A DNA stretch of 64,000 bases from Sphingopyxis granuli NBRC 100800 (GCF_001591045.1 NZ_BCUA01000006.1:1-64000), one strand, 5' to 3'. Positions 1-11,100 are shown, counted from the stretch's first letter. The notes: generated by a model from the letters alone, not told the origin. Numbers and translations: made by a program.

Positions 1-24
1 TTGCAAGATGAATCCCCACACGCC

Positions 25-462
25 TTAAAGGGTGATGTCGGCCAACTGGTCGTGCATCTCTGCAAGGACGCGCAACAGCGGCTTCGGCGCCTTGCGCATG
101 TCGCCCTGCATCGAAACCCGACCGGCCTTCGCCATCGCCATGGCATGCACCGCCTGCGCCGCATTGTCTTCGGGCGTGGCGCGGCGCCGGTTCAGTCGCG
201 CCGCCGGCAGCATGGCGTCATGGTCGCCCCGGACGACGACATCGGCGTCGATTTCCGTATCGAAGAATTCGACGCCCGCGCCGGTGATCCGCGCGGCGAG
301 CACCACGGTCCCGCCGTCCGGCGGAACCGCCGTCACCACCTCGCACATGCGGAAGTCCGCGTCGGGAAAGCCGTGCCGATGCTGGTCGACCAGCGCGGTC
401 AGGATCGCGCGCATCGCATCGCGCCAGCCGGGCGACGCATAGGCGTGGCGCGCGGCGGTCAT
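25..462 (-). CDS. SCP2-like small protein (hypothetical)
   Basis: A 145-residue protein if started at the internal ATG (462); a longer reading to 567 only adds basic low-quality residues. The middle reads 'DTEIDADVVVRGDHDAML' and the end 'GRVSMQGDMRKAPKPLL', a pattern that recalls SCP2-like sterol-carrier domains, where a beta strand carries 'GD' before a helix. It lies next to, and on the same strand as, the FCD regulator of the catabolic cluster, so it may help with a hydrophobic or acyl substrate. The family match is by eye only. No signal peptide or membrane segment is visible. Confidence 0.45.
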   Translation of the reverse strand: MTAARHAYASPGWRDAMRAILTALVDQHRHGFPDADFRMCEVVTAVPPDGGTVVLAARITGAGVEFFDTEIDADVVVRGDHDAMLPAARLNRRRATPEDNAAQAVHAMAMAKAGRVSMQGDMRKAPKPLLRVLAEMHDQLADITL

Positions 463-547
463 GGGACGCGATCCGGCCGGATGAGCGGCGCAGGTGCGGC
501 GGCTTCGGCGCAGGCCGATGCGTGACGACGATAGGAAATGGAACCCT

Positions 548-590
548 CCCGCAATAATATAGTGCAATCATATCACTATATTATTGCGGG
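548..590. promoter_or_regulatory. Perfect 17-bp inverted repeat, probable FCD regulator operator
   Basis: Arms 548-564 and 574-590 are exact inverted repeats around nine bases. The core is ATAGTG-N9-CACTAT. The repeat overlaps the stop codon of the GntR gene and lies upstream of the SCP2-like gene. There is no T-run after it, so a terminator is less likely than an operator. The same half-sites and 9-base spacing recur at 3026 and 5434. Confidence 0.55.
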
Positions 591-1387
591 ATCAACTGGC
601 CGCCATAGAGATCAAGTACCGACGCCTCGCCCAACTCGCCGAGCACGATGTCCTTGAGCTGCTGCATATGCTGCCGCCACACCGCGGCCGCGGCCTCGGC
701 GTTGCGGGACTCGATCATGTCGGTCAGCAACGTGTGGTTCGCCAGCGCCACCTTGTTGAGCTCGAGCTGGTCCTCGCGCGCGCGGGCGATGAAATGCGTC
801 ACGTGACGGCGGAATATGTCGTCGAGCATTCCGGTCATCAGCGCCAGCACGACATTGCCCGCGCGCTGCATCAATATGCGGTGGAATTCGGCGGTCGCGA
901 GCGCGAATACGTTGAAATTCTCCAGATTGTCGCGTTCCTTGGCCAGATGGTCGCGGAGCGCCTTCAGGTCATCGTCGGTGCGCGTCGTCGCCAGCGCGCG
1001 CATCAGCGGCGGCTCGATGATCAGGCGCGCCTCCAGCACTTCCTTGAGCGAAGCGCCGCGAATCTGCAGCAGGGTGCCGATCGACTTGGCCGCGATCTCG
1101 TCCTTGGGCAGCTTGATCCGCGCCCCGCCACCGGCGCCGCGCTTCACCTCGATCAGCGATTCGGCTTCCAACACGCGGAACGCCTCGCGCAACGAAGAAC
1201 GCGAAACACTGAACTCAAGCATCATCTCCGCTTCTGCGGGCAGTGCGTCGCCGGCCTTGAGCTCGCCCAGAACGATGCGGCGCCGCAGTTTCTCGGCAAT
1301 GATCTCGGCCGCCTTGGGAACATGGATCGGCTGGGATTTGGCGACGGGTTCGCGCTCGCGGCGCGGCGTCTTCGTTCTGGTTGCCAA
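581..1387 (-). CDS. FCD-domain GntR-family transcriptional regulator
   Basis: A 268-residue regulator. The N-terminal winged helix-turn-helix reads 'GDALPAEAEMMLEFSVSRSSLREAFRVLEAESLIEVKRGAGGGARI', split here by its typical features: the SRSSLREA recognition helix and a glycine-rich wing. The C-terminal half is an all-helical FCD ligand domain with 'EARLIIEPPLMRALA' and conserved 'FHRILMQRAGN' and 'HTLLTDMIESRNAEAA' segments holding the usual metal/ligand histidines. I choose the TTG at 1387 because a GAGGGA Shine-Dalgarno lies 7 bases upstream; an ATG at 1459 is further away and has no such site. It is transcribed away from the GPH transporter and probably controls the whole cluster in response to an acidic catabolic intermediate. 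Confidence 0.88.
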   Translation of the reverse strand: MATRTKTPRREREPVAKSQPIHVPKAAEIIAEKLRRRIVLGELKAGDALPAEAEMMLEFSVSRSSLREAFRVLEAESLIEVKRGAGGGARIKLPKDEIAAKSIGTLLQIRGASLKEVLEARLIIEPPLMRALATTRTDDDLKALRDHLAKERDNLENFNVFALATAEFHRILMQRAGNVVLALMTGMLDDIFRRHVTHFIARAREDQLELNKVALANHTLLTDMIESRNAEAAAAVWRQHMQQLKDIVLGELGEASVLDLYGGQLIPQ

Positions 1388-1583
1388 AGGCTTATTCCCT
1401 CGTAGAGTCCGGATAAGGTGCGATGATAGTCCTATAAAATGGGGAATCCCTCGTTTCAATGCCCCGTCGACGGTCGAAAAGGCCGAAAGAGGCGCGGAAA
1501 CATAATTGGTGCACTCTTTTTATTGCGCAGTCCGCGGCTTTCGCACATGGTCGTGAAAACAACAACGACATGCGGGAGAGGAT

Positions 1584-3029
1584 GTGACCACAGACGCATC
1601 GACGGCCACCCCTGGCCGTGAGCAATCGGCGGAGCGGCGCAACGCCCTGCACGGCTGGCGGACCATGGCCTTCGCGAGCCCGTCCTTCGCGCTGACAGCC
1701 ATGCTGCTGCCGGTGCTGATGTATCTGCCCGATTATTATGCCCGCGACCTCGGCGTCGATCTGGCGGTCGTCGCCTTCGTGCTGACGACGGTGCGAATCG
1801 CCGACATCGCCTTCGACCCTGTGCTGGGGCTGATGATGGACCGCAGCCATCCCCGCACCGGGCGCTACCGGACATGGTTCCTCTGCGGTATCCCGCTGGC
1901 GGCGATCGCGATCTACATGCTCTATAACGCCCCCGTCGGCGTGTCGGGCGCCTATCTCTTCCTGTGGCTGGCCGCCGCCAACGTCGGGCAGTCGGTCAGC
2001 TATCTGGCGCATATCTCGTGGGCGGCCTCGGCGGCGCGCTCCTACGATCACCGGTCCAACATCTTCGGCTGGCTGATGGTCTTTTCAGTGCTCGGCATGT
2101 TCCTGATCATGGCGCTGCCCCCCGTGCTGAGCCTCACCCTCGGCTGGGAGCGGCCGCACGCCGTGCAATCGATGGGCTGGCTGATGATCGCCTCGCTGCC
2201 GCTGACCGCGCTGCTGGCGATCGCCGCGGTCGGCGAGCCGCCCCGCCGGCCGACGCTGGTACGCCCCTCGCGCCAGGATCTGCTCGCGTTGCTGCGCCGG
2301 GGGCTCGTGGTCCGGCTGATCGCCGCGGACATCGTCTGGGGCATCGGGCCATCGGTCGCGGCGGCCCTGCTCTTCGCCTTTTTCGACAGCCTCAAACTGA
2401 TCGAGCGCGACCTCGCCGGGCTGGCACTGCTCGCCTATTTCATTGGCGGCATGCTGGGCGCACCGATCTGGGTCCGGATCGCGAAACGCACAGGCAAGCA
2501 TCGCGCGCTGCTGTGGTCGGGGCTGACCTATGCCGTCGTTCAGTCGGCGATCCTGCTCGTTCCGGCGGGCAATGTGCCGCTCGCCCTCGCCGGAATGGCG
2601 ATCGCCGGCCTGCCCAGCAATGCGGGCCCGATCCTCATCCGGTCGATGATGGCCGACGTCGCCGACGAGGTCCGGCTCGCAACGGGGGTCGATCGCCTGT
2701 CGCTGCTGCTGTCGCTGCTGTCGTCGATCGGGAAGATCGGGCCAGCGGTCATGACCGGGCTCGCGCTCTATGCCCTCAGCCTTGCGGATTTCGACATCGC
2801 GCTCGGCGCCCGCAACAGCACGGAGAGCCTGTGGCTGCTCGGCTTCCTCTATGCGATCGTTCCCGCCGCAACCGGCCTGCTGACCGCATGGGTCATTCGC
2901 GGTTACCGGCTCGACGCCACGACCCACGCCGATATCTGCCGCCAACTCGACGAACGCGACCGGACGGCGGAGCGCGAAGCGGAAACGCCCGAGCCGACAC
3001 AGAAAAAAACTTCGCTTGCATCAATTTAG
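1584..3029 (+). CDS. MFS transporter, GPH (glycoside-pentoside-hexuronide:cation) type
   Basis: A 481-residue inner-membrane protein with about twelve hydrophobic segments. The N-terminal part shows the GPH/MelB-like signature: 'LPDYYARDLGV', 'IADIAFDPVLGLMMDRS' and 'RTGRYRTWF', that is, an Asp-rich helix followed by the D-R-S-H/RTGRYR loop. The start is a GTG at 1584 preceded by GGGAGAGG. It lies head-to-head with the FCD regulator and before the TonB receptor, which fits uptake of the same substrate across the inner membrane. The substrate cannot be read from the sequence; GPH proteins in catabolic clusters of sphingomonads also accompany non-sugar substrates. Confidence 0.85.
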   Translation: MTTDASTATPGREQSAERRNALHGWRTMAFASPSFALTAMLLPVLMYLPDYYARDLGVDLAVVAFVLTTVRIADIAFDPVLGLMMDRSHPRTGRYRTWFLCGIPLAAIAIYMLYNAPVGVSGAYLFLWLAAANVGQSVSYLAHISWAASAARSYDHRSNIFGWLMVFSVLGMFLIMALPPVLSLTLGWERPHAVQSMGWLMIASLPLTALLAIAAVGEPPRRPTLVRPSRQDLLALLRRGLVVRLIAADIVWGIGPSVAAALLFAFFDSLKLIERDLAGLALLAYFIGGMLGAPIWVRIAKRTGKHRALLWSGLTYAVVQSAILLVPAGNVPLALAGMAIAGLPSNAGPILIRSMMADVADEVRLATGVDRLSLLLSLLSSIGKIGPAVMTGLALYALSLADFDIALGARNSTESLWLLGFLYAIVPAATGLLTAWVIRGYRLDATTHADICRQLDERDRTAEREAETPEPTQKKTSLASI

Positions 3030-3046
3030 TGTATTGAGTGCACTAA
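3026..3046. promoter_or_regulatory. Probable FCD operator upstream of TonB receptor
   Basis: TTAGTG-N9-CACTAA, a perfect palindrome in its half-sites with the same 9-base spacing as the 559-579 core. It overlaps the stop of the transporter gene and lies about 100 bases before the receptor start. Confidence 0.55.
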
Positions 3047-3145
3047 TTAATAGCTTTATCGTCGACATGTTGCACCGAATCCCGCTGCGAGACGGCGACA
3101 CGGCGCGACGAGGCAAACACAACATGTCTCTGGGGAGAGGCCTAA

Positions 3146-5365
<2,220 letters not shown>

Positions 5366-5433
5366 ATGAGGGGCACCCCAAAGGACGGATCGGGCGCCGG
5401 AGCCGACCGCTTCGGGGCTTGCCGCCTTATGAA

Positions 5434-5454
5434 TTAGTGCTATGATTCAACTAT
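5434..5454. promoter_or_regulatory. Probable FCD operator upstream of amidohydrolase
   Basis: TTAGTG-N9-AACTAT, one mismatch from the palindrome seen at 559-579 and 3026-3046, with the same spacing. It lies about 50 bases upstream of the amidohydrolase start. Confidence 0.5.
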
Positions 5455-5504
5455 AAATATATGATTGGGATAGCCTTGCCCCGCGCAAGCCAGAGGAGAT
5501 GCAC

Positions 5505-6722
5505 ATGCCTTATGTTGAAAACCAGATCGTCCATGACGCCGATGCCCATATCGTCGAAATGCCCGACTGCCTCGATCCCTATTTCGATCCCGGCATGCTC
5601 GAAGTCTATCACGAGGCACGCAACCAGGAGCGCGAGTTCCGCGCGCGCATGGCCCCACTGATCGAGATGGGGGCGTTCGACAAATGGGCGGCGAAGCATG
5701 ACGATCCCGAATTCCGCGCCGGCGCGGACGAGAACGTCCACAGGCGCAAGATGTATGAAGCGCTCGGCGCCTTCCGGGCCGAGGACCGCCCGCATGTGCT
5801 CGATCTTCAGGGCTATGCCAGCCAGCTGATCTTCACCTCGCTGTGCCTGCGCAACTTCGACTTCGACAAGGGTCCGAACATGGACCTCGCCTATGCCTCG
5901 GCGCGGGCGCACAACCGGATGATGGTCGATTACTGCTCGGTCGACCCGCGGCTGCTGCCGACGGCCTATATCCCGATCGCCGACATGAAGCGCACCGTGA
6001 CGGAGGCTCGCTATGCGATCGAGTTGGGGGCCAAGGCACTGATGATCCCGGCCCATCCGCCGGCGACGCATTCGCACGCCCATATCGACCTCGAACCGCT
6101 GTGGGCGATGGCGCAGGAAGCCGGCCTGCCGATCGTCTTCCACATCGCCGGGACCGAACTGCCGCAGGGGTACAAGTTCACGGGCCGCGCCAATGTGAAC
6201 GACACGGTGAGCGGCGGCGACGGCGATCATAATTCGCTGGGCCTCATCGCCATCCCGCATCCCATCCTGCTCACGCTGTCGGCGCTGATGTTCGACGGCG
6301 TGATGTGTAAGTTCCCGAAGCTGAAGTTCGGGGTCATCGAACTCGGCGCGTCATGGCTGCCCAGCCTGATGAAACTGCTCGATTCGAGTGTCCTGGCCTT
6401 TTCGCGGCACGAGGAGCGGCTGCGCCAGCTGTCCGCGACGCCCAGCGAGATCATCCGCCGCCAGGTGCGCGTCACGCCCTACCCCACCGACGACACCGGC
6501 TGGATCATCGCCAATTCGGGACCAGAAATCTGCATGTATTCGTCGGATTATCCGCATCCGGAGGGCGGCACCGATCCGATGAAACGGTTCCGTGCCTCGA
6601 TGGAAGCCGCCAACCTGCCGCAGGCGACGTTCGACGCGTTCCTGCGCGAAAATTACATCGACATGATGGGCGAAGGGCTCGCGCCCGACCTGCGCTATCC
6701 CAAGCATCTGGTTGCCGCCTGA
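5505..6722 (+). CDS. Amidohydrolase family protein (metal-dependent hydrolase/decarboxylase type)
   Basis: A 405-residue TIM-barrel metalloenzyme of the amidohydrolase-2 (ACMSD-like) group. The N-terminus has the metal pair 'DADAHIVE' (D-x-H), the middle has 'PAHPPATHSH' and 'LPIVFHIAGTE', and near the end 'MYSSDYPHPEGG' carries the catalytic Asp. Such enzymes hydrolyse or decarboxylate ring-cleavage or aromatic acids. Of two ATGs (5499, 5505) the second has a proper GAGGAG spacing, so I use 5505. A strong terminator follows, which separates it from the CoA-transferase gene. The substrate is unknown. Confidence 0.88.
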   Translation: MPYVENQIVHDADAHIVEMPDCLDPYFDPGMLEVYHEARNQEREFRARMAPLIEMGAFDKWAAKHDDPEFRAGADENVHRRKMYEALGAFRAEDRPHVLDLQGYASQLIFTSLCLRNFDFDKGPNMDLAYASARAHNRMMVDYCSVDPRLLPTAYIPIADMKRTVTEARYAIELGAKALMIPAHPPATHSHAHIDLEPLWAMAQEAGLPIVFHIAGTELPQGYKFTGRANVNDTVSGGDGDHNSLGLIAIPHPILLTLSALMFDGVMCKFPKLKFGVIELGASWLPSLMKLLDSSVLAFSRHEERLRQLSATPSEIIRRQVRVTPYPTDDTGWIIANSGPEICMYSSDYPHPEGGTDPMKRFRASMEAANLPQATFDAFLRENYIDMMGEGLAPDLRYPKHLVAA

Positions 6723-6747
6723 TTTCCTTGCTTGGCGGGGCCGCCTC

Positions 6748-6778
6748 GGGCCGGCGTTTTCGGCGCCGGCCCATTTTT
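6748..6778 (+). terminator. Rho-independent terminator
   Basis: Nine-base arms GGGCCGGCG (6748-6756) and CGCCGGCCC (6764-6772) around a 7-base loop, followed by a T-run at 6774-6778. It closes the receptor/amidohydrolase unit. Confidence 0.85.
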
Positions 6779-6832
6779 CCGGGGCAGACCCATCAAAACC
6801 GAATGCGCTCGAGGGATAGGTGAGAGGACGAT

Positions 6833-8044
6833 ATGACGTCAGCGAATGACAGCACATTGCCGGACGGACCGCTGGCGGGGGTCAGGATACTCGAAATCGG
6901 GCATTATATCGCGGCCCCGCATTGCGCGATGATGCTCGCCGATCAAGGCGCCGACGTCGTCAAGCTGGAGCCGCTGTCGGGCGATCCCGGGCGGCAATCG
7001 CCTCCCCTCGCCGACAATGGCGAAAGCCTCGCCTTCGCCTGCCACAACCGCGGCAAGCGCAGCGTCGCGATCGACCTGCGCGATCCGGCGAACCGCCCCG
7101 CCCTCGACTCGCTGCTCGGCTGGGCCGACATCGTCGTCACCAACTATGCGGCCGGCATACCCGAAAAGCTGGGGTTCGGCTTCGGTCGCCTGCAACAGGT
7201 CAATCCGGCGGCGTCGATGGTTCACATCACCGGCTATGGCGCCGACGATCCGCGCCGCGATTTCCTGGCATTCGATCCGACGATCCAGGCGATGAGCGGC
7301 TTTGCGGCGCTCAACGCGACGATCGACGGCCCGCCCCTCGCCAGCCCCTTCTTCATGGCCGATCATTCGGTTGCGATGAACGCCGCTTTCGCCGCGATGT
7401 GCGCACTGTGGGAACAGCGCCGCACCGGAAAGGGCCGCTTCGTCTCGCTCTCGATGATGGAATCGATGACTTCGCAGCTCAGCTATCACATCCCCTCGGC
7501 AGGGGTGAAGGGTAAGGTCGCCGGGCGTGGCTCCGGCTTCGGCATGTTCGACATGTTCCCGACGAAGGATGCGCCGATCTTCCTGGCGCCCGGCGCGCCC
7601 GACATGTGGAGCGCGCTGTTCCGCCTGCTTGGCCACCCCGAATGGATACCCGAAAAGGGCGAGAAACTCGACCTCGCGTCGAATCCCGCGCGCATCATGG
7701 AGGTGATGAAGGCCGTAACCGCCTGGCTCGCCGAGCGCAGTTCGAAGCAGGCCTTCACCGAATTGCAGCAGGTCGGCATCGCGTGCGGCGTCGCGCGCAG
7801 CGTCGAACAGCTTTATCAGGAGGAGCGCGCCGACGAGACGAGCGCCATCGTCTTCGCCGAACTGGCGCGCGATGGCGGCTCGGTGCCGGTGCCGGGCGCG
7901 GCGTTCCGCATGATGCCCGACGGATCGGTTCCGACCGACGTTCCCAGTCTTGGCGCCGACACGCGCGCGGTGCTGGGCGAGTTGGGGCTGAGCGACGACC
8001 GGCTCGATGCGCTCCAGGGGCACACCGCCGCCGCGGCGTCCTGA
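6833..8044 (+). CDS. CaiB/BaiF family III CoA-transferase
   Basis: A 403-residue family III CoA-transferase. The N-terminus 'LAGVRILEIGHYIAAPHCAMMLADQGADVVKLEP' pattern (core 'GADVVKLEP') and 'LDLASNPARI' are typical. The catalytic Asp is probably in 'FLAFDPTIQAMSG' to 'ADHSVAMNAAFA'. It moves CoA from an acyl-CoA donor to a carboxylate, activating the substrate without ATP. The next gene is an acyl-CoA dehydrogenase only 23 bases downstream, so the two probably act in sequence on the same acyl-CoA. Its Shine-Dalgarno is AGAGGA. Confidence 0.92.
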   Translation: MTSANDSTLPDGPLAGVRILEIGHYIAAPHCAMMLADQGADVVKLEPLSGDPGRQSPPLADNGESLAFACHNRGKRSVAIDLRDPANRPALDSLLGWADIVVTNYAAGIPEKLGFGFGRLQQVNPAASMVHITGYGADDPRRDFLAFDPTIQAMSGFAALNATIDGPPLASPFFMADHSVAMNAAFAAMCALWEQRRTGKGRFVSLSMMESMTSQLSYHIPSAGVKGKVAGRGSGFGMFDMFPTKDAPIFLAPGAPDMWSALFRLLGHPEWIPEKGEKLDLASNPARIMEVMKAVTAWLAERSSKQAFTELQQVGIACGVARSVEQLYQEERADETSAIVFAELARDGGSVPVPGAAFRMMPDGSVPTDVPSLGADTRAVLGELGLSDDRLDALQGHTAAAAS

Positions 8045-8067
8045 TCCGAACGAAACGAGCCCCCGAT

Positions 8068-9258
8068 ATGCCCGATTCCCATGCGGACGAGCCGTTCAGG
8101 CGCGAGGTCCGCGCATGGCTGGACACCCATTGCCCACCCGAGATGCGCGGCCCCGCCGACGGCGAAGAGGATCACTGCTGGGGCGGCCGCAACCCCGAAT
8201 TCAAGAACGATGCGCAGCGTCGCTGGATGGAGGCGATGGTGGCGCGTGGGTGGACCGTTCCCGACTGGCCGGTCGAATATGGCGGGGGCGGCCTTTCGTC
8301 CGGGCAATGCCGGATATTGAAGCAGGAACTGGCGCGTATCGAAGCGCGCAACCCATTGTTCAGCTTCGGCATCTCGATGCTCGGCCCGGCGCTGCTTAAA
8401 TTCGGCACCGAAGAGCAGAAGCACCGCTTCCTTCCCGAGATCGCACGCGGAGAGATCCGGTGGTGCCAGGGTTATTCGGAACCCAACGCCGGCTCCGACC
8501 TTGCCGCGCTACAGACGCGGGCGGACGACAAGGGAGACCACTGGCTGGTCAACGGCCAGAAGATATGGACCAGCCATGCCGACAAGGCCGACTGGATCTT
8601 CTGCCTGACGCGCACCGACCCCGCCGCGCCGAAGCATCGGGGGATCAGCTTCCTGCTTTTCGACATGGCCAGCCCGGGCGTCACGACGCGGCCGATCCGG
8701 TTGATCTCGGGCCTGTCGCCATTCTGCGAAACCTTCTTCGACGACGTCCGCGTTCCCAAAGACCAGGTGGTCGGCGAGGTCGGCAAAGGCTGGGACGTCG
8801 CGAAATTCCTGCTCGGCCACGAACGGGAGATGATCGCCGGCATCGGCCTGCTCGGCCCCGAGGAGGGGCTGGGCGCCGAATTTGCCGATCTGCTTGCGGC
8901 CGATCCCATCCTGCGGGCGGAGGTCGCGGCGTTCGACGTCGACGCGCTCGCCTTTCGCGCGATGAGCGAGCGCTTCGTCGACGAGCTGAAAAGCGGCCGG
9001 GCGCACCCCGTGCAGCCGTCCCTGATGAAATATGCCGCCACCGAACTGCACAAGCGCCGCCACGAACTGCGGATGGCGCTCGCCGGCACCGCCACGCTCG
9101 AATGGGAGAGTGAGCGCACCACCTTTGGCATGCCGGCGCGAGAATGGTTGCGAACCAAGGGCAATTCAATCGAAGGCGGCACCAGCGAAGTCCAACTCAG
9201 CATTATTGCCAAACGGCTGCTGAACCTGCCGGTAGCGGGAGCCACACCATCCACCTAA
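8068..9258 (+). CDS. Acyl-CoA dehydrogenase
   Basis: A 396-residue flavoenzyme. Visible family landmarks are 'WCQGYSEPNAGSDLAALQTRA' (split by its FAD/substrate loop, key residues Y-S-E-P-N-A-G-S-D-L), 'QKIWTSHADKADW', 'VRVPKDQVVG' and the C-terminal 'IEGGTSEVQLSIIAKRLL' FAD-binding end. It introduces a double bond in the acyl-CoA made by the neighbouring CoA-transferase. A reading that extends upstream to 7606 overlaps the transferase and is not real; I use the ATG at 8068. Its stop codon lies within a few bases of the left end of the ICE remnant, so this gene marks the host side of an insertion boundary. Confidence 0.92.
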   Translation: MPDSHADEPFRREVRAWLDTHCPPEMRGPADGEEDHCWGGRNPEFKNDAQRRWMEAMVARGWTVPDWPVEYGGGGLSSGQCRILKQELARIEARNPLFSFGISMLGPALLKFGTEEQKHRFLPEIARGEIRWCQGYSEPNAGSDLAALQTRADDKGDHWLVNGQKIWTSHADKADWIFCLTRTDPAAPKHRGISFLLFDMASPGVTTRPIRLISGLSPFCETFFDDVRVPKDQVVGEVGKGWDVAKFLLGHEREMIAGIGLLGPEEGLGAEFADLLAADPILRAEVAAFDVDALAFRAMSERFVDELKSGRAHPVQPSLMKYAATELHKRRHELRMALAGTATLEWESERTTFGMPAREWLRTKGNSIEGGTSEVQLSIIAKRLLNLPVAGATPST

Positions 9259-9412
9259 TGGCATGTTAATATTGAATATTCTCTCCGATCGGACAGGACA
9301 TACCCTCACTCATACCCTCACGCGACCACAAAGAAAAAATGGGAATCGAAAAGAGGATGAAACGCGAAAAAAGGGAATCGAACACGCCGGTGGTGGGGCT
9401 TACTTGTCCTTC

Positions 9413-9447
9413 ATCCTGCATTTGGCGAAAACGCGAAATTGCAGGAT
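9413..9447. other. Conserved hairpin of the ICE end, copy 1
   Basis: Arms ATCCTGCA (9413-9420) and TGCAGGAT (9440-9447). The copy at 28572-28609 has ACCCTGCA/TGCAGGGT, so one base pair changed on both sides together. Confidence 0.5.
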
Positions 9448-9509
9448 AAATTGCCTATGGACAGGCGCGAGCGATCTTGCCTGTCGTTCCTGTGGCTCGC
9501 TCATGGCAC

Positions 9510-9665
9510 CTAACTTTTCTCGAACAGGCGCTTGAGACTGGCGTATCGGACGAAGGTTGATCGACCGACCTTTACCGTTTCAAGCTCGCCGGCCTTGATG
9601 AGTTCGTAGAGCGTCGATCGACCTATGCCGGTGAGTTTCACCGCGGCGGCTATGCGGACGCATAC
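9510..9665 (-). pseudogene. alpA-like HTH gene remnant
   Basis: The C-terminal part of an AlpA/excisionase-type helix-turn-helix protein: 'VKLTGIGRSTLYELIKAGE' followed by 'VKVGRSTFVRYASLKRLFEKS'. It is nearly the same as the intact gene at 28673-28894. Its 5' part is gone: upstream of about 9665 the sequence is traG, read in another frame. Confidence 0.8.
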
Positions 9666-10130
9666 CCGAGCGCGTCGGGGCGAAGGCCATGACATGCTCC
9701 GGCCCGTCGTGGCGAAGATAGCGCCACCGCTTGCGGCCGAGAAAGACGCTGCTGTCGCTGAGCAGGCCGGCGCGGTCGATCTCGCCGTTTGTAGCCCAGC
9801 GCGCGGAGCCGTATGTGGTGACATGCCGCGACTGGCGCGCGCGCCATAGCGACCCGGCGATGGCGGACGCGCAGCCGAGAAAGCCGCTCGCTCCGGCGAT
9901 CATCCCGGCCTTGTCGAAAACCTCGGGCGCGTAGGCTTCGTAGTGATACCACCACGGAAATATCGCCCACGGCCGATAGACCGGCGTGTCGAACAGGACA
10001 AACCATGCCGGTCCAAGCTGCGGCTGATAACCTAGCTGTGCCGCACACCATTGCGTGGCGATCCAGACGCCTGCGATTACCATCGCGAAAACGACGAAAA
10101 TCTGTCCGACAAGGAGTTTGGTAGGCGTTA
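9665..10130 (-). pseudogene. traG/virD4 coupling-protein gene, 5' remnant
   Basis: The reading matches the first 150 or so residues of the TraG protein at 39355-40560, including 'PAWFVLFDTPVYRPWAIFP', 'GSARWATNGEIDRAGLL' and 'HVMAFAPTRSG'. It then stops matching within the Walker A motif, where the alpA-like sequence begins. The codon aligned with the GTG start of the intact copy is TAA at 10130-10128, so no normal product is expected. Confidence 0.85.
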
Positions 10131-10300
10131 AGACATTTTCCCGGCGACGCAGGGATCGCGTCGGCGTCCCAAAAATCAGCCGGGTCGGTGAAATCTCATA
10201 TGACGGTTATGGCGCGTGATGACGCGCCGCGACGCAGTGCGAAGGGCTATCAGATTTCGCTATAGGTATCGGCGTGACTGCATCGCGCCTGATGTCGGCC

Positions 10301-10652
10301 GTTCCACCTCTGATGAGCCCGAGCCGAAATGCGGGCACCGCCGTCCTTTTCGCTCTCCGCCAGCGGCCGGTCGAGCACGATGCCGCACGCCGTACGGTAT
10401 TACTCGACATGCTTGGGCATTTGGCCGAGCACAGTTAGTGCTAGGAGACCGCGCCGCGGAGCGCGGAATAGGAAATTGATCGACGAGGCCGCGACTTTCG
10501 AAGGTTCCTCAACACTTTCAGCGTTTTGGGCGAATAGCGTTCCGACAGAGCGGCTGGCCGCCGGAGCATCCTACCTTTTGCGGATACCGTGATCGACCGA
10601 AGGGCGCTTATAGCCATCCCGTATCCGGTATTTGAAAGCCGATAGATTCGGG
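10301..10652. other. No gene recognised
   Basis: After the traG-leader homology fades near 10300, no reading with recognisable motifs or a good start is visible on either strand. It is probably decayed element DNA. Confidence 0.5.
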
Positions 10653-11100
10653 TTAGTCCCTCCCAGCTACAAGTAGCTCCCTCTGACCTTCATTTACGCT
10701 ACCGACATAATTCAGGATTCCGGCGACTTGTTCGTCCGAACCGCCTTGAATATTTTCGAGAAATTCGACCATCCGATCAGCAGCAATTTCCATACGCCTG
10801 CTACCGATATGGATGTTGAAAGCGGTGATCTCTGCTGCGGGCCCATCGGACTTGGCATCATTTATAACGAAGCCGGATGCATCGGCGGCAGCGCGTATTT
10901 CGCTCAAAGCATGATCAACCGTCGCAACATCGTGCGAGGACACGATGATGTCGTCTACATATATCGACACTGGCCAGACTGCGTTGTTGACGCAAGCGAT
11001 CGCCGCGCCGAGAGCCGAATGGTCAAGCACGACAGACGCTAACAATGGCGATTGAATTAAACCGAACCGCAGGCTGAAGTTCCGTTGCCCCCTTAACCGT
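10653..11100 (-). pseudogene. Reverse-transcriptase gene remnant
   Basis: The reading contains the RT palm motifs in order: 'LRFGLIQSPLLASVVLD' (the G..QSP motif), the catalytic 'YVDDIIVSS' and 'GFVINDAKS', ending 'GQRELLVAGRD'. Upstream of about 11100 the frame is closed by stops, so the N-terminal fingers and first catalytic Asp are missing. The part before the QSP motif has no start codon; the first possible one is at 11045. It is a piece of a retron/Abi/DRT-like RT rather than a group II intron maturase, since no maturase or HNH domain follows. Which RT class it belongs to cannot be told from this part. Confidence 0.7.

Larger units (their letters stand above)
9262..9665. repeat. ICE-end direct repeat, copy 1
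   Basis: About 400 bases resembling 28421-28823 in the same orientation. Shared elements, in order: an AT-rich start, two ACCCTC boxes (9298-9324), two GGGAATCGAA boxes (9341-9350 and 9373-9382), a covarying hairpin (9413-9447) and the 3' part of an alpA-like gene. It is diverged rather than identical, so it is not a recent duplication. Confidence 0.8.
9259..10300. mobile_element. Internally deleted ICE remnant
   Basis: This segment is a diverged copy of two separate parts of the ICE further right. Positions 9262-9665 match 28421-28823 (element end plus alpA-like gene), and 9666 to about 10300 match about 40108-40690 (traG 5' part and leader). The join lies inside the traG Walker A coding region. 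About 11 kb of element (the trb operon) is missing. The remnant traG start codon has become TAA. Confidence 0.8.

Noticed and set aside
548-590. The long palindrome as a terminator of the GntR gene
   Set aside because: The stem is AT-rich, there is no T-run on either strand after it, and its core recurs before two other genes in the cluster.
7606-8067. N-terminal extension of the acyl-CoA dehydrogenase reading
   Set aside because: It overlaps the CoA-transferase gene in another frame and looks like out-of-frame Arg-rich sequence; family homology starts at 8068.
9340-9382. GGGAATCGAA boxes resembling the T-arm of a tRNA
   Set aside because: The order of bases differs from the GGTTCGAATCC arm, and no acceptor, D or anticodon arm can be built around them. 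They are more likely protein-binding repeats of the element end.
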